The notes under the pieces are model-generated. The model was not told the DNA's origin. It was given only the letters and a program-made list of their open reading frames with translations, and did not search any database. The position numbers and the translations under genes are program-made. Shown here piece by piece: positions 33,932-42,296 of a stretch of 54,201 nt of DNA. This stretch comes from Actinacidiphila bryophytorum. Lineage in GTDB: Bacteria; Actinomycetota; Actinomycetes; Streptomycetales; Streptomycetaceae. Location: positions 1 to 54,201 of the forward strand of contig NZ_JAFFIX010000034.1 of assembly GCF_016916835.1 (NCBI RefSeq). The letters run 5' to 3'. Every line of letters begins with the position of its first letter. Positions within the stretch are counted from its first letter, which is position 1.

Positions 33932-34876
33932 ATGGCCCACGCCACCGTAAGCACCGACCCCGGCGGCCCGGCCGCACGACCTGCCCGGCCGGGCCGGGCC
34001 CGTGCGGCCCGGCCCGGCCGGCTGCCGCGCGCCGCCGTCCACCACCCGTGGTGGTTCGCCCTGCCGGCGATCGCCGTCTTCACGGCGTTCTTCCTGGTGC
34101 CGAACCTGCTCAACTTCTACTACCCGTTCACCGACTGGTCCGCCTACCACTCCCGCATCTCCTTCACGGGACTCGGCAACTTCCGCTCCATCCTCGACGA
34201 CGGCTCCCTGCTGCGCTCGCTGCGCACCACGGTGCTCTACGCGGTCCTCGCCGCGCTCTTCCAGAACGCCTTCGGCCTGGTGCTGGCGCTGCTGCTGGAG
34301 GAGGACACCCGCTTCAACCGCTTCTTCCGTGCCGCCTTCTTCCTGCCGGTGCTGATCTCGGCGCTCGCCACCGGCTATGTCTTCCAGGCCCTGCTGAACC
34401 AGGACGGTGCCGTCAACCACCTGCTGGGCACCGACATCCCCTGGCTGGGCTCGACCACCTGGACGCTCCTGGTGGTCACCGTCATCCACGGCTGGAAGTG
34501 GATGGGCCTGTCGATGCTGATCTACCTCGCCGGGCTCAAGGGCATACCCGGCGACATGCTGGAGGCCGCCCGCATCGACGGTGCCGGCCCCTGGCAGACC
34601 TTCCGCTCGGTGCGCTGGCCCATGCTGGCGCCCGCCGTCACCTTCAACGTCACCACGGCCCTGGTCGGCTCGATGAACACCTTCGACATCGTGCAGGCCA
34701 CCACGGGCGGGGGGCCGGCCGCCTCGACGGAGGTCTTCAACATCTACCTCTTCCGCATCTTCGGTGAGGGGCTGTACGCACAGGCGTCGGCGATGAGCCT
34801 GGTCCTCTTCCTCGTGGTGGTCGCCGCCGCGATCCCGCTGGTCGTCGGCCTGCGGCGAAGGGAGCTGTCGCTGTGA
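33932..34876 (+). CDS. ABC sugar-importer permease, MalF-type
   Basis: The 314-residue product has a Pro/Arg-rich N-terminus, six membrane segments and the EAA loop GDMLEAARIDGAGPWQTFRS (about 208-227). It overlaps the next permease start by GTGA. Together they form the channel for the binding protein encoded upstream; no ATPase is encoded here. Confidence 0.88.
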   Translation: MAHATVSTDPGGPAARPARPGRARAARPGRLPRAAVHHPWWFALPAIAVFTAFFLVPNLLNFYYPFTDWSAYHSRISFTGLGNFRSILDDGSLLRSLRTTVLYAVLAALFQNAFGLVLALLLEEDTRFNRFFRAAFFLPVLISALATGYVFQALLNQDGAVNHLLGTDIPWLGSTTWTLLVVTVIHGWKWMGLSMLIYLAGLKGIPGDMLEAARIDGAGPWQTFRSVRWPMLAPAVTFNVTTALVGSMNTFDIVQATTGGGPAASTEVFNIYLFRIFGEGLYAQASAMSLVLFLVVVAAAIPLVVGLRRRELSL

Positions 34877-35733
34877 GCACCGTGGCCTTGAGGAGCGGCC
34901 GCGCTCCGTCCTCGGCGGCCTGGCGCGTCGTCCGCCCGCTGATCGTCGTCCTGCTGGCGGTCGTCGCCATCGGGATACCGCTGTGGCTGACCCTGACCAC
35001 CTCCGCCAAGCCGCAGGCCGAGGCGGTCAGGCCCAACCTGTCGGCGCCCCACCACTGGCAGCCGGCCGGCAACTACCGCGACGCCATGAGCCAGGGCGAG
35101 ATGCTGCGCGGCTTCGCCAACTCCCTGCTCGTGGTGGTGCCGTCGGTGCTGCTCGTGCTGATCCTCGGCGCGGCGGCCGCCTGGGTCTTCGCCCGCCGCA
35201 GCTCCTGGCTGGTGACGGCGGCCTACGCGGTCTGCATCAGCGGACTGCTGCTGCCGCCGTCGGTCATCACCGTGGTGATGGAGCTGCGGCAGCTGGGCCT
35301 GGCGGGCACCAGGCCGGGCATGATCGCCGTCTACACCGGGATGTACCTGTCCACGTCGGTCTTCTTCATCACCGGCTTCATCCGGGCGATCCCGCTGGAG
35401 CTGGAGGAGGCCGCCCGCATGGACGGCGCGGGTCCGCTGCGCATCTTCGTCCGCATCGTCCTGCCGCTGCTGCGGCCGGTCCTGGCCACCGCGACGATCA
35501 TGGTGATGCTCTACGCGTGGAGCGACATCTTCTACGCCTTCTTCGTCCTGGGCAGCGGGGAGCGCGCCACCCTCCCGCTGAACCTCTTCAAGGTGGCCAG
35601 TGCCCAGCTCTACCTCAACAACTGGCACCTGGTCTTCGCCTACGTCGTCATCATGAGCCTGCCGATGGTGGCCGTCTTCCTGGTCGCCCAGCGCAGGATC
35701 GTGGCGGGCATCACCGGCGGGGCCGTCAAGTAG
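34873..35733 (+). CDS. ABC sugar-importer permease, MalG-type
   Basis: The 286-residue product has six membrane segments and the EAA loop LELEEAARMDGAGPLRIFVR (about 175-194). Its GTG start overlaps the preceding stop by four bases. It ends the LacI-importer operon, and a terminator hairpin follows. Confidence 0.88.
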   Translation: MSTVALRSGRAPSSAAWRVVRPLIVVLLAVVAIGIPLWLTLTTSAKPQAEAVRPNLSAPHHWQPAGNYRDAMSQGEMLRGFANSLLVVVPSVLLVLILGAAAAWVFARRSSWLVTAAYAVCISGLLLPPSVITVVMELRQLGLAGTRPGMIAVYTGMYLSTSVFFITGFIRAIPLELEEAARMDGAGPLRIFVRIVLPLLRPVLATATIMVMLYAWSDIFYAFFVLGSGERATLPLNLFKVASAQLYLNNWHLVFAYVVIMSLPMVAVFLVAQRRIVAGITGGAVK

Positions 35734-35747
35734 GCCGGGCAGGAGTC

Positions 35748-35798
35748 ACCCGGGGGTGCGTGCCGCCTCCCCCCTGGAAGCGGGCACGCACCCCGGGT
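35748..35798. terminator. Bidirectional terminator
   Basis: Near-perfect inverted repeats (ACCCGGGGGTGCGTGCCGC and GCGGGCACGCACCCCGGGT, with one bulge) lie between the convergent permease and fucosidase genes. Confidence 0.7.
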
Positions 35799-35812
35799 CG
35801 CACGCGGGACGG

Positions 35813-37795
35813 TCACACGCCGCTGATCGTCCACTCGTTGTTGGTGTTGGAGTTCGGTGCCCACATCACCGTCGTGGAGCCGGCCGCGGTGCTGCCGGCG
35901 CCGTCAAGGGCGGTGCCGGTACCGCGGTTGACGATCTGGTAGCGGTTGTTGCCCAGGCTGGTGAGGGTCCACTGCTGGTTGTTGCCGCCGTTCCACGTCG
36001 TCTGCCGGGCAGGGGCGCCGTTGGCGGTGTTGCCCCAGCTGTCGGCGACCATGCCGTTGGTGCGGTTGACGATGCGGTAGTAGCCGTTGCCGAGGTCCAC
36101 CAGCTGCCACTGGAGGTTGGTGCTCCCGTCGTAGTTCCACTGCTTGAGGTTGGAGCCGGAGGCGACGTTGCCGCCGCTGTCCAGCACCAGTCCTGTGGTC
36201 ACGTTGGCGATCTTGACGTATCCGGTCCCGGTCCCGCCGCCGCCCAGTGCGGGGATCTGGCCGGAGAAGGTGAGCTTGACGGTGTAGGCCAGCGCGCTGA
36301 AGGGCGCGGTGGAGGAGGGCATGGCCAGGTGCAGTCCTGAGCCGTCCTGGGTCGGCGCGGGCAGGTTGATGTAGCTGCCCGCGGTGTTGTTCAGCAGCTG
36401 GGCGCTGGTCAGGCTGCTGATGTTGAACTGGTTGGAGTTGAGCGAGGTGATGGTCATGGTGCCGCCCTGCCAGCCGAGGGCGGTGGCGTAGAGCACCTTG
36501 TTGTCCTGGCTGCGGGTGAAGCGGACGTCCTTGGCGACGCCGGCCTTGGGGCCGCTGAACGAGCCGCCGCCCATCGCCGTCGGGCCCTCCCCGTAGCTGG
36601 ACCACGAGCGCGTGCCGTAGACCGCTTCGCCGAAGCGGCCCAGCCAGTCGCCCATGCCGCGCAGGATCGTCTGCTGCCCCGAGGGGATGGTGCCGTCGGC
36701 CATGGGGGCGATGTTCAGCAGCATGGTGCCGCCCTTGGCCGTCCGGTCGATCAGCGCGTGCAGCAGGGCCTGGGTGGTGTAGTAGCCGATGCCGTTGGTG
36801 TAGCACCAGCTGGAGGAGGAGATGCTGTCGTCGGTGAGCCAGTAGGGCGTCATCAGGCCGGCAGGGCCGCCGCGTTCGAAGTCGAAGACCTCGCCCTTGT
36901 TGTCCAGGCCGTCCTTGTAGGTGGCGGCCACGTCCTTGTTCCAGGAGACGGCCTTGTTGTAGTAGTACGCCAGGAACTGCAGCCGGTAGGACTCCTGCAC
37001 GAGGCCGAGGTCGAAGTCCTGCCAGATCAGGTCCGGTTGGTAGCCGTCGATGACCTCGATCAGCTTGTTGTACCAGAGCTGGTTCTCGGCGGACGTGCCC
37101 TGCTGGCCGTAGAGGATGCGCAGCGTCGCGTCCGACTGGTACGGCACGTGGTCGTAGTAGCCGTTGAAGTGGTAGGCGTGGTGCAGCGAGGCCATGAACT
37201 TCAGACCCTGCCCGCGGATCGCCTGGGCGTGCTGCGCCACGAGGTCGAGCTTGGGGCCGTGCCGCACGGAGTTCCACGGGTTGGACGCGCTGTTCCACAT
37301 GGAGTAGCCGTCGTGGTGCTCGGCCACCGGGCCGGCGAACCTGGCGCCGGCGTCCTTGAAGAGCTGCGCCCAGGCCGCCGGGTCCCAGCTGCCGCCCTGC
37401 GAGGCCAGCTTGGGGGCGAACTGCACGAAGTTGCCCGCCTTGTCGCGGGCGCCGTCGATGAAGTTGTTGTACGGCCACGACGAGGGGTCGCCGTAGGTGG
37501 CGATGTGGTGCTGGTTCTCGGCCGAGCCGCCGATGTACATGTTGCGCGGGTACCACTCGTTCCCGAACGCGGGAACGCTGAAGACGCCCCAGTGGTAGTA
37601 GATGCCGAACTTGGCGTCCTGGAACCAGGCCGGGGCCGGGGGGTGCTGGTCCACCGAGGACCAGCTCGCGCTGTAGCTGCCGGGGCCGTCGGTCGCGGCA
37701 GCGCCGGGGGCGAACCGCAGCAGTCCGAAGGCCGTGGCCGCGCCGGCGGCCGCCAGCAGGTTACGCCGGCTGATCGGCGCAGAGGGGGAAGACAT
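35813..37795 (-). CDS. Secreted GH29 alpha-L-fucosidase with C-terminal ricin-type domain
   Basis: The 660-residue product has a twin-arginine-type signal (SRRNLLAAAG, residues 9-18), so it is probably exported folded by Tat. The catalytic domain carries GH29 motifs: FGIYYHWGVFSVPAFGNEWY (63-82), EHHDGYSMW (159-167) and nucleophile DLIWQDFDLG (D260). A linking beta domain and a ricin-like module of three repeats (about 530-660, LQWQL, NQQWTL, NEWTI) follow. It removes terminal alpha-L-fucose by a retaining mechanism. It follows the GH59 gene by 69 bp on the same strand, probably in one transcript under the AraR-type site at 40376. The ATG follows GAGAGG. Confidence 0.9.
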   Translation of the reverse strand: MSSPSAPISRRNLLAAAGAATAFGLLRFAPGAAATDGPGSYSASWSSVDQHPPAPAWFQDAKFGIYYHWGVFSVPAFGNEWYPRNMYIGGSAENQHHIATYGDPSSWPYNNFIDGARDKAGNFVQFAPKLASQGGSWDPAAWAQLFKDAGARFAGPVAEHHDGYSMWNSASNPWNSVRHGPKLDLVAQHAQAIRGQGLKFMASLHHAYHFNGYYDHVPYQSDATLRILYGQQGTSAENQLWYNKLIEVIDGYQPDLIWQDFDLGLVQESYRLQFLAYYYNKAVSWNKDVAATYKDGLDNKGEVFDFERGGPAGLMTPYWLTDDSISSSSWCYTNGIGYYTTQALLHALIDRTAKGGTMLLNIAPMADGTIPSGQQTILRGMGDWLGRFGEAVYGTRSWSSYGEGPTAMGGGSFSGPKAGVAKDVRFTRSQDNKVLYATALGWQGGTMTITSLNSNQFNISSLTSAQLLNNTAGSYINLPAPTQDGSGLHLAMPSSTAPFSALAYTVKLTFSGQIPALGGGGTGTGYVKIANVTTGLVLDSGGNVASGSNLKQWNYDGSTNLQWQLVDLGNGYYRIVNRTNGMVADSWGNTANGAPARQTTWNGGNNQQWTLTSLGNNRYQIVNRGTGTALDGAGSTAAGSTTVMWAPNSNTNNEWTISGV

Positions 37796-37864
37796 GCGTG
37801 AGCCTCTCAGGTTGGGTGTCGAGGTGGTCTGGCTGGTCGGGGAGCCGTCGCTGCCGGCGCCCGC

Positions 37865-40273
37865 TCAGCCGCGTGTCCACTTCTGGTTGCCGCCCCCGGT
37901 GCACGTCCACAGCTCCAGCAGGGTGCCGTTGGCCGAGCCGTTGCCCGTGGCGTCCAGGCACAGCCCGGACTGCACGCCGGTGATGGTGCCGTCAGCGTTG
38001 AGCGTCCACTGCTGGTTGGCGCCGCCGTTGCAGGTCCAGATGTCCACCTTGGTGCCGGGGCTGGTGGCCGCGCCGGACGCGTCGAGGCAGTCGCCGCCGT
38101 AGACCCGCAGCTCGTGCGACGAGGTGCTGGTCCACTGCTGGTTGGTGCCGCCGTTGCAGTCCCACAGCTCCACCTGGGTGCCGGCCGTCTGCGACTGGTT
38201 GGGCACGTCCACGCACCTGCCGGAGGCGGAGCCGACGATGGTGGAGGTGGTGCCGCCGTTGCCGCCGCCGCTGCCGGGCGTGATCGACAGGTTGTCGAAC
38301 TCGGCCGTCTCGGTCTGGGCGGTCTGGTAGCCGACCTGCCCGCCGGCGAAGGAGTAGTCGTTGACCGAGCCGACCGCCGCACCGTCGATCACCGCGGAGA
38401 TGGTCGAGCCGGCGAAGGTCAGGCCCAGGGTGTGCCACCGGTTGGTGCCCAGCGCCGAGACGTTGCCGTGGGCCAGGGTCGAGACGTTCCCGTTGGTGCT
38501 GGAACTCAGGATCGACCAGGCTCCCGCGTCGGTCACCCGCAGGTGGTAGGCGTTCAGGCCGCCGGTGGTGGTGTAGTCCTGCGAGTTGGCGCGGCCGAGC
38601 AGGTCGGCGTACCCGGACTGCTCGAGCAGCACGTCGGAGGAGACGGTGTAGTTGCTCCAGCCCACGTCACCGAGCATGGCGTGCGGATCGGACAGCGCGT
38701 CCCAGGTGATCGGCTTCTGCGGGCTCATCTGGCGCACGCACATCCCGCTGCGGCCGCCGCCGCAGGCGGTCTCCTCGAAGGCGCCCTGCCAGTCCATCAG
38801 GTACTTCGCCTCGGTGCCTGCCGTGTAGCCGTCGAAGGAGTCGCTGTAGGGCAGCCCCAGCGAGCCCTGAGCCGGCCCGGTGGCAGTGCCCTTGCCCTGG
38901 CCGGTCGTGGTGGTCACGGTGTAGACGCGGCCGGGCTGCACGGTGAGGCTGAAGCTCCCGCCCGACGGGGTGATGTCCGCGGAGTGCACGAAGTAGTCGG
39001 ACGGGTTGCCGGAGTTGACGTTGGTCGACCACACGTGGACCGCTCCGGTGGACAGCCCGCCGCTGACGGTGAAGTTCAGCGTCTGGGCGCTGCCGGCGTC
39101 CATCGTCTCGATGACCGTGGAGTAGTCGGAGTTGTTGGTCGACTTCAGCGACACGTAGCTGCCGTTGGCGCGGTTGCCGCCGATGTAGCCGCTGGAGGAG
39201 TCGAGGTACTTCCAGCCGGGGGCGGTGAACTGGCTGGTCTGCGCCATCACCCAGGCGTTCTTGCCGATCGAGTAGGAGCCGGACCACGGCTGCGAGGCCA
39301 GGGCGAGTCCCATGGTCGGGTAGGGCAGGTTCGGCGTGACGGAGGCGACGACCGGCCAGTTGAGGTAGGCCGTCATCTTCCCGTCGATGTAGCCGCGGTT
39401 GATGCCGCGCGCCATCGCCTGGGCACCGCCGTTGTAGTCGTCCGACCCGTTCTCGCTCGCCCACAGCTGCTTGCCGGACGACAGGGCGGACGACGGCACG
39501 CTGCAGTTGGTCTGGGCCGACCGGTACCCGCAGGGGTAGTGCGTGCCGATGACGCCCACCGAGGAGGCGAACGTCGGGTTGGAGTTGACGTCGTTCGCGA
39601 TCGTCCAGTCGGAGTCGGCCCCGACGATCTTGATCGCCGAGTAGCCGTTGCTGTTGAGCGCGCTGCGCAGCTGCTCGTACCACGAGACGTTGTAGCCGCG
39701 CTCGTTCCAGCCGCCGAGGTAGTCGATAGTCAGCCCGTGCTGCTTGGCGCAGCCCAGCCACGAGACCAGGTAGTTGACCATGTCGGTGGACCAGAAGTTC
39801 CCGTTGCCGATCCAGCCGGGGGCGCCCCAGGCCAGCCCGTAGAGCTTGATGTTCGGGTTGCGCGCCTTGGCCTGCTCCATCAGCCACCACTCGTAGCCGC
39901 GGTTGCAGTTCAGGTCGGACCGGGTGTGCTGGTGGCTCGGCTCGGCACCGGAGGTGGAGTTGGTGTCGCCGCCGACCTCGGCCTTGAGGATCTGCAGGGA
40001 GGCGCCGTAGCCGGGCTTGAACAGGTAGTCCAGGATCTGGCCGCGCTGGGGGTCGGGGTAGTCGATCAGGAGTCTGCTGTTGCCGCCGCCGCCGCTGATC
40101 GCGCCGACGCCGTCGAACGTCCGGCCGCCGGAGGCGCCGTTGATCGTGATGGAGGTCGCGGCATGGGCCGGTGACGCGCCCGTGCCCACGATGCCGCCCG
40201 CGGCGAGGAGTAGGCCCAGGAGCACGACCGTCGAGGCTCGCGTTCGCCGGAACAACTGGCCGAGTGCTGACAC
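37865..40273 (-). CDS. Secreted GH59 (galactocerebrosidase-family) hydrolase with C-terminal ricin-type domain
   Basis: The 802-residue product has a Sec signal peptide (1-38) and closely follows the GH59 pattern known from animal galactocerebrosidase: FDGVGAISGGG (53-63), QILDYLFKPGYGASLQILK (79-97), acid/base GGWNERGYN (E191), GTHYP and nucleophile WASENGS (E274). A laminin-G-like domain follows (about 480-670), then three ricin repeats (about 680-802). GH59 enzymes remove beta-galactose with retention. A bacterial substrate is more likely plant galactan or arabinogalactan than a sphingolipid (inference). The GTG start follows AAAGGA. Operator CGTTAGCGCTCACA lies about 100 bp upstream, and the fucosidase gene follows 69 bp downstream. 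Confidence 0.87.
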   Translation of the reverse strand: MSALGQLFRRTRASTVVLLGLLLAAGGIVGTGASPAHAATSITINGASGGRTFDGVGAISGGGGNSRLLIDYPDPQRGQILDYLFKPGYGASLQILKAEVGGDTNSTSGAEPSHQHTRSDLNCNRGYEWWLMEQAKARNPNIKLYGLAWGAPGWIGNGNFWSTDMVNYLVSWLGCAKQHGLTIDYLGGWNERGYNVSWYEQLRSALNSNGYSAIKIVGADSDWTIANDVNSNPTFASSVGVIGTHYPCGYRSAQTNCSVPSSALSSGKQLWASENGSDDYNGGAQAMARGINRGYIDGKMTAYLNWPVVASVTPNLPYPTMGLALASQPWSGSYSIGKNAWVMAQTSQFTAPGWKYLDSSSGYIGGNRANGSYVSLKSTNNSDYSTVIETMDAGSAQTLNFTVSGGLSTGAVHVWSTNVNSGNPSDYFVHSADITPSGGSFSLTVQPGRVYTVTTTTGQGKGTATGPAQGSLGLPYSDSFDGYTAGTEAKYLMDWQGAFEETACGGGRSGMCVRQMSPQKPITWDALSDPHAMLGDVGWSNYTVSSDVLLEQSGYADLLGRANSQDYTTTGGLNAYHLRVTDAGAWSILSSSTNGNVSTLAHGNVSALGTNRWHTLGLTFAGSTISAVIDGAAVGSVNDYSFAGGQVGYQTAQTETAEFDNLSITPGSGGGNGGTTSTIVGSASGRCVDVPNQSQTAGTQVELWDCNGGTNQQWTSTSSHELRVYGGDCLDASGAATSPGTKVDIWTCNGGANQQWTLNADGTITGVQSGLCLDATGNGSANGTLLELWTCTGGGNQKWTRG

Positions 40274-40375
40274 GGTGGATTCCTTTCGCAGGGTGGGAGG
40301 TCTCCTGCGGCCGGAGCCGGAGATCCGGCCGCAGGACCCGCTGACGGTGATGCGTGGGGGGTGTTCTGCCTGGTG

Positions 40376-40389
40376 CGTTAGCGCTCACA
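40376..40389. promoter_or_regulatory. AraR-type operator upstream of the GH59-GH29 operon
   Basis: CGTTAGCGCTCACA differs from the consensus TGTTAGCGCTCACA by one base. It lies about 100 bp before the GTG of the GH59 gene. I could not assign a promoter with confidence. Confidence 0.62.
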
Positions 40390-40584
40390 ACTCGGAACTG
40401 TCGGAAAGTCCCGCCATGAAGTGGGATTGCCGAGAGGTTTCGGGGTCAGACGGTGCTCTCAACTCCTCAGGTCTGTCAAGGGTGCGAACCCCGGCCGGAA
40501 GCACGGCACTTGCCGAGTGCACGCACCGGCAGACGCCCCGCCACGGGGCTGCCCGTGTGACCACCGCGCTGTTTGTGATAAGGG

Positions 40585-40614
40585 TTGACACGGCGTGCGG
40601 GGGTGATGCAGGCT
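40585..40614 (+). promoter_or_regulatory. Possible promoter of the CE1 esterase gene
   Basis: TTGACA (40585-40590) and CAGGCT (40609-40614; 18-bp spacer) form a plausible promoter about 110 bp before the ATG at 40730. The AraR-type operator at 40679 would then be a downstream block. Confidence 0.45.
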
Positions 40615-40678
40615 GCCCCCGTTAGGCCAAAGACATCCCATCTCCCTATCGTGAGAAACCTCGCGTGACGAGTGCGAA

Positions 40679-40692
40679 TGTTAGCGCTCACG
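40679..40692. promoter_or_regulatory. AraR-type operator upstream of the CE1 esterase gene
   Basis: TGTTAGCGCTCACG matches the consensus at 13 of 14 positions and lies 37 bp before the ATG. Apart from the two operators and the possible promoter, the 456-bp divergent region shows nothing else recognisable. Confidence 0.65.
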
Positions 40693-40729
40693 CGAAGGAT
40701 GTCTGTTCCCCCCACAAAAGGATGCGCCC

Positions 40730-42103
40730 ATGAGACGCAAATCCCTCCTCGTACCCGTTCTGGCCGCGCTGGCCCTGGTCCTGGCCGCGGCCGGCACCGC
40801 GCTGAGCAACAGCCTCGGTACGGGTGCGTCGCCCACCACGGTCACAGCCGCCGCGGCCACGGCCGGGTGCGGCAAGGCCCCGACGCTGGCCAGCGGCACG
40901 CACACGATCTCCAGCAGCGGCCAGAACCGCAGTTACATCCTGCGGGTCCCCGCCAACTACGACAACAACCGCCCCTACCGCCTGGTCTTCGGTTTCCACT
41001 GGGTGGGCGGCACCATGAACGACGTCGACTCGGGCGGCACCGACGGCTACAACTGGTCCTACTACGGGCTCAGGCGCCTGGCCGACAGTGCGAACAACGG
41101 CACGATCTTCGTCGCCCCCCAGGGCATCAACAACGGCTGGGCCAACACCAACGGACAGGACGTCACCTTCGTCGACGACATGGTCCGGCAGCTCGAGTCC
41201 GGCCTGTGCGTGGACAGCACCCAGCTGTTCTCGTCCGGGTTCAGCTACGGCGGGGCGATGACGTACGCGCTCGCCTGCGCCCGGCCGACGGTCTTCCGCG
41301 CGGTCGCGGTGTACTCCGGTGCCAACCTCAGCGGCTGCAGCGGCGGCACCCAGCCCGTCGCGTACATGGGGCTGCACGGCATCAGGGACAACGTCCTGCC
41401 GATCGCCTCCGGGCGCTCGCTGCGCGACACCTTCGTCAGGAACAACGGCTGCACCCCGCAGAACCCGCCGGAGCCGGCCTACGGAAGCCTGACGCACATC
41501 ATCACCGCCTACTCCGGGTGCAAGGCGGGGTATCCGGTGGTGTGGGCGGCCTTCGACGGAGCCGGACACGACCCCGGCCCCATCGACGGGTCGACAGGCG
41601 ACGGCTGGCACACCTGGACCTCGGGCGAGGTGTGGAAGTTCTTCACGCAGTTCGACTCCTCCACCCCGCCCACCAGCGGACCCCCCACCAGCGAACCGCC
41701 CACCAGCCCTGCGGGCAACCAGCAGGTCGTGGGCCAGCAGTCCGGCCGGTGCCTGGACATCAGCAACTCCACGACCGCCAACGGCACACAGGCGGAGCTG
41801 TGGGACTGCAACGGCGGCAGCAACCAGCGCTGGACCTACACCTCGGGCAAGCAGCTGATGGTCTACGGCAACAAGTGCCTGGACGCCTCGGGTCAGGGAA
41901 CCGCCAACGGCACCGCCGCGGTGATCTGGGACTGCAACGGCCAGGCCAACCAGCAGTGGAACATCAACTCCAACGGCACCGTGACCGGTGTGCAGTCGGG
42001 GCTGTGCCTCGACGCCGCGGGGCAGGCGACCGGCAACGGCACCAAGATCCAGCTGTGGAGCTGCACCGGTGGCTCCAACCAGCAGTGGAGCCTGCGCAGC
42101 TGA
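40730..42103 (+). CDS. Secreted CE1-type esterase (feruloyl / acetylxylan esterase-like) with C-terminal ricin-type domain
   Basis: The 457-residue product has a Sec signal peptide (1-26) and an alpha/beta hydrolase domain of the LpqC/polyhydroxybutyrate-depolymerase-like CE1 group. Key features are LVFGFHWVGGT (85-95), nucleophile GFSYGGAM (S172) and a His in GAGHDPGP (about 278-285). A Pro/Thr-rich linker (about 308-330) and three ricin repeats (331-457) follow. Such enzymes remove feruloyl or acetyl groups from arabinose or xylose in plant walls. The ATG follows AAAAGGA. The AraR-type operator 37 bp upstream fits a substrate with feruloylated arabinose. Motifs do not separate feruloyl from acetyl specificity. 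Confidence 0.85.
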   Translation: MRRKSLLVPVLAALALVLAAAGTALSNSLGTGASPTTVTAAAATAGCGKAPTLASGTHTISSSGQNRSYILRVPANYDNNRPYRLVFGFHWVGGTMNDVDSGGTDGYNWSYYGLRRLADSANNGTIFVAPQGINNGWANTNGQDVTFVDDMVRQLESGLCVDSTQLFSSGFSYGGAMTYALACARPTVFRAVAVYSGANLSGCSGGTQPVAYMGLHGIRDNVLPIASGRSLRDTFVRNNGCTPQNPPEPAYGSLTHIITAYSGCKAGYPVVWAAFDGAGHDPGPIDGSTGDGWHTWTSGEVWKFFTQFDSSTPPTSGPPTSEPPTSPAGNQQVVGQQSGRCLDISNSTTANGTQAELWDCNGGSNQRWTYTSGKQLMVYGNKCLDASGQGTANGTAAVIWDCNGQANQQWNINSNGTVTGVQSGLCLDAAGQATGNGTKIQLWSCTGGSNQQWSLRS

Positions 42104-42166
42104 GCAGGACCCGGATGCCGTGCACCGTGCGGTGATCCGGTCGGTACGCGCTCGACGCGAGATCTC

Positions 42167-42220
42167 GCGGCGGCAGTCCTGGAGCGCCCGGGGCCTTTCC
42201 CCCGGGTGGACTGCCGCCGC
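42167..42220. terminator. Bidirectional terminator
   Basis: GCGGCGGCAGTCC (42167-42179) pairs with GGACTGCCGCCGC (42208-42220). The loop holds a second stem, CCCGGGG/CCCCGGG. It lies between the convergent CE1 and larE genes. Confidence 0.72.
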
Positions 42221-42296
42221 ATAGGGGGCCGTCCTTGGCCGGTGGGGGTCGAGGACGGCTCTCGCGTCATGCCGGGCGGTCCCCCGCTCCCCCCCG

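Noticed and set aside
37865..40273. Treating the GH59 protein as a sphingolipid-degrading galactocerebrosidase
   Set aside because: The family match is clear, but signal peptide, ricin module, fucosidase partner and arabinose-type operator point to plant glycans; the lipid role rests only on animal homologues.
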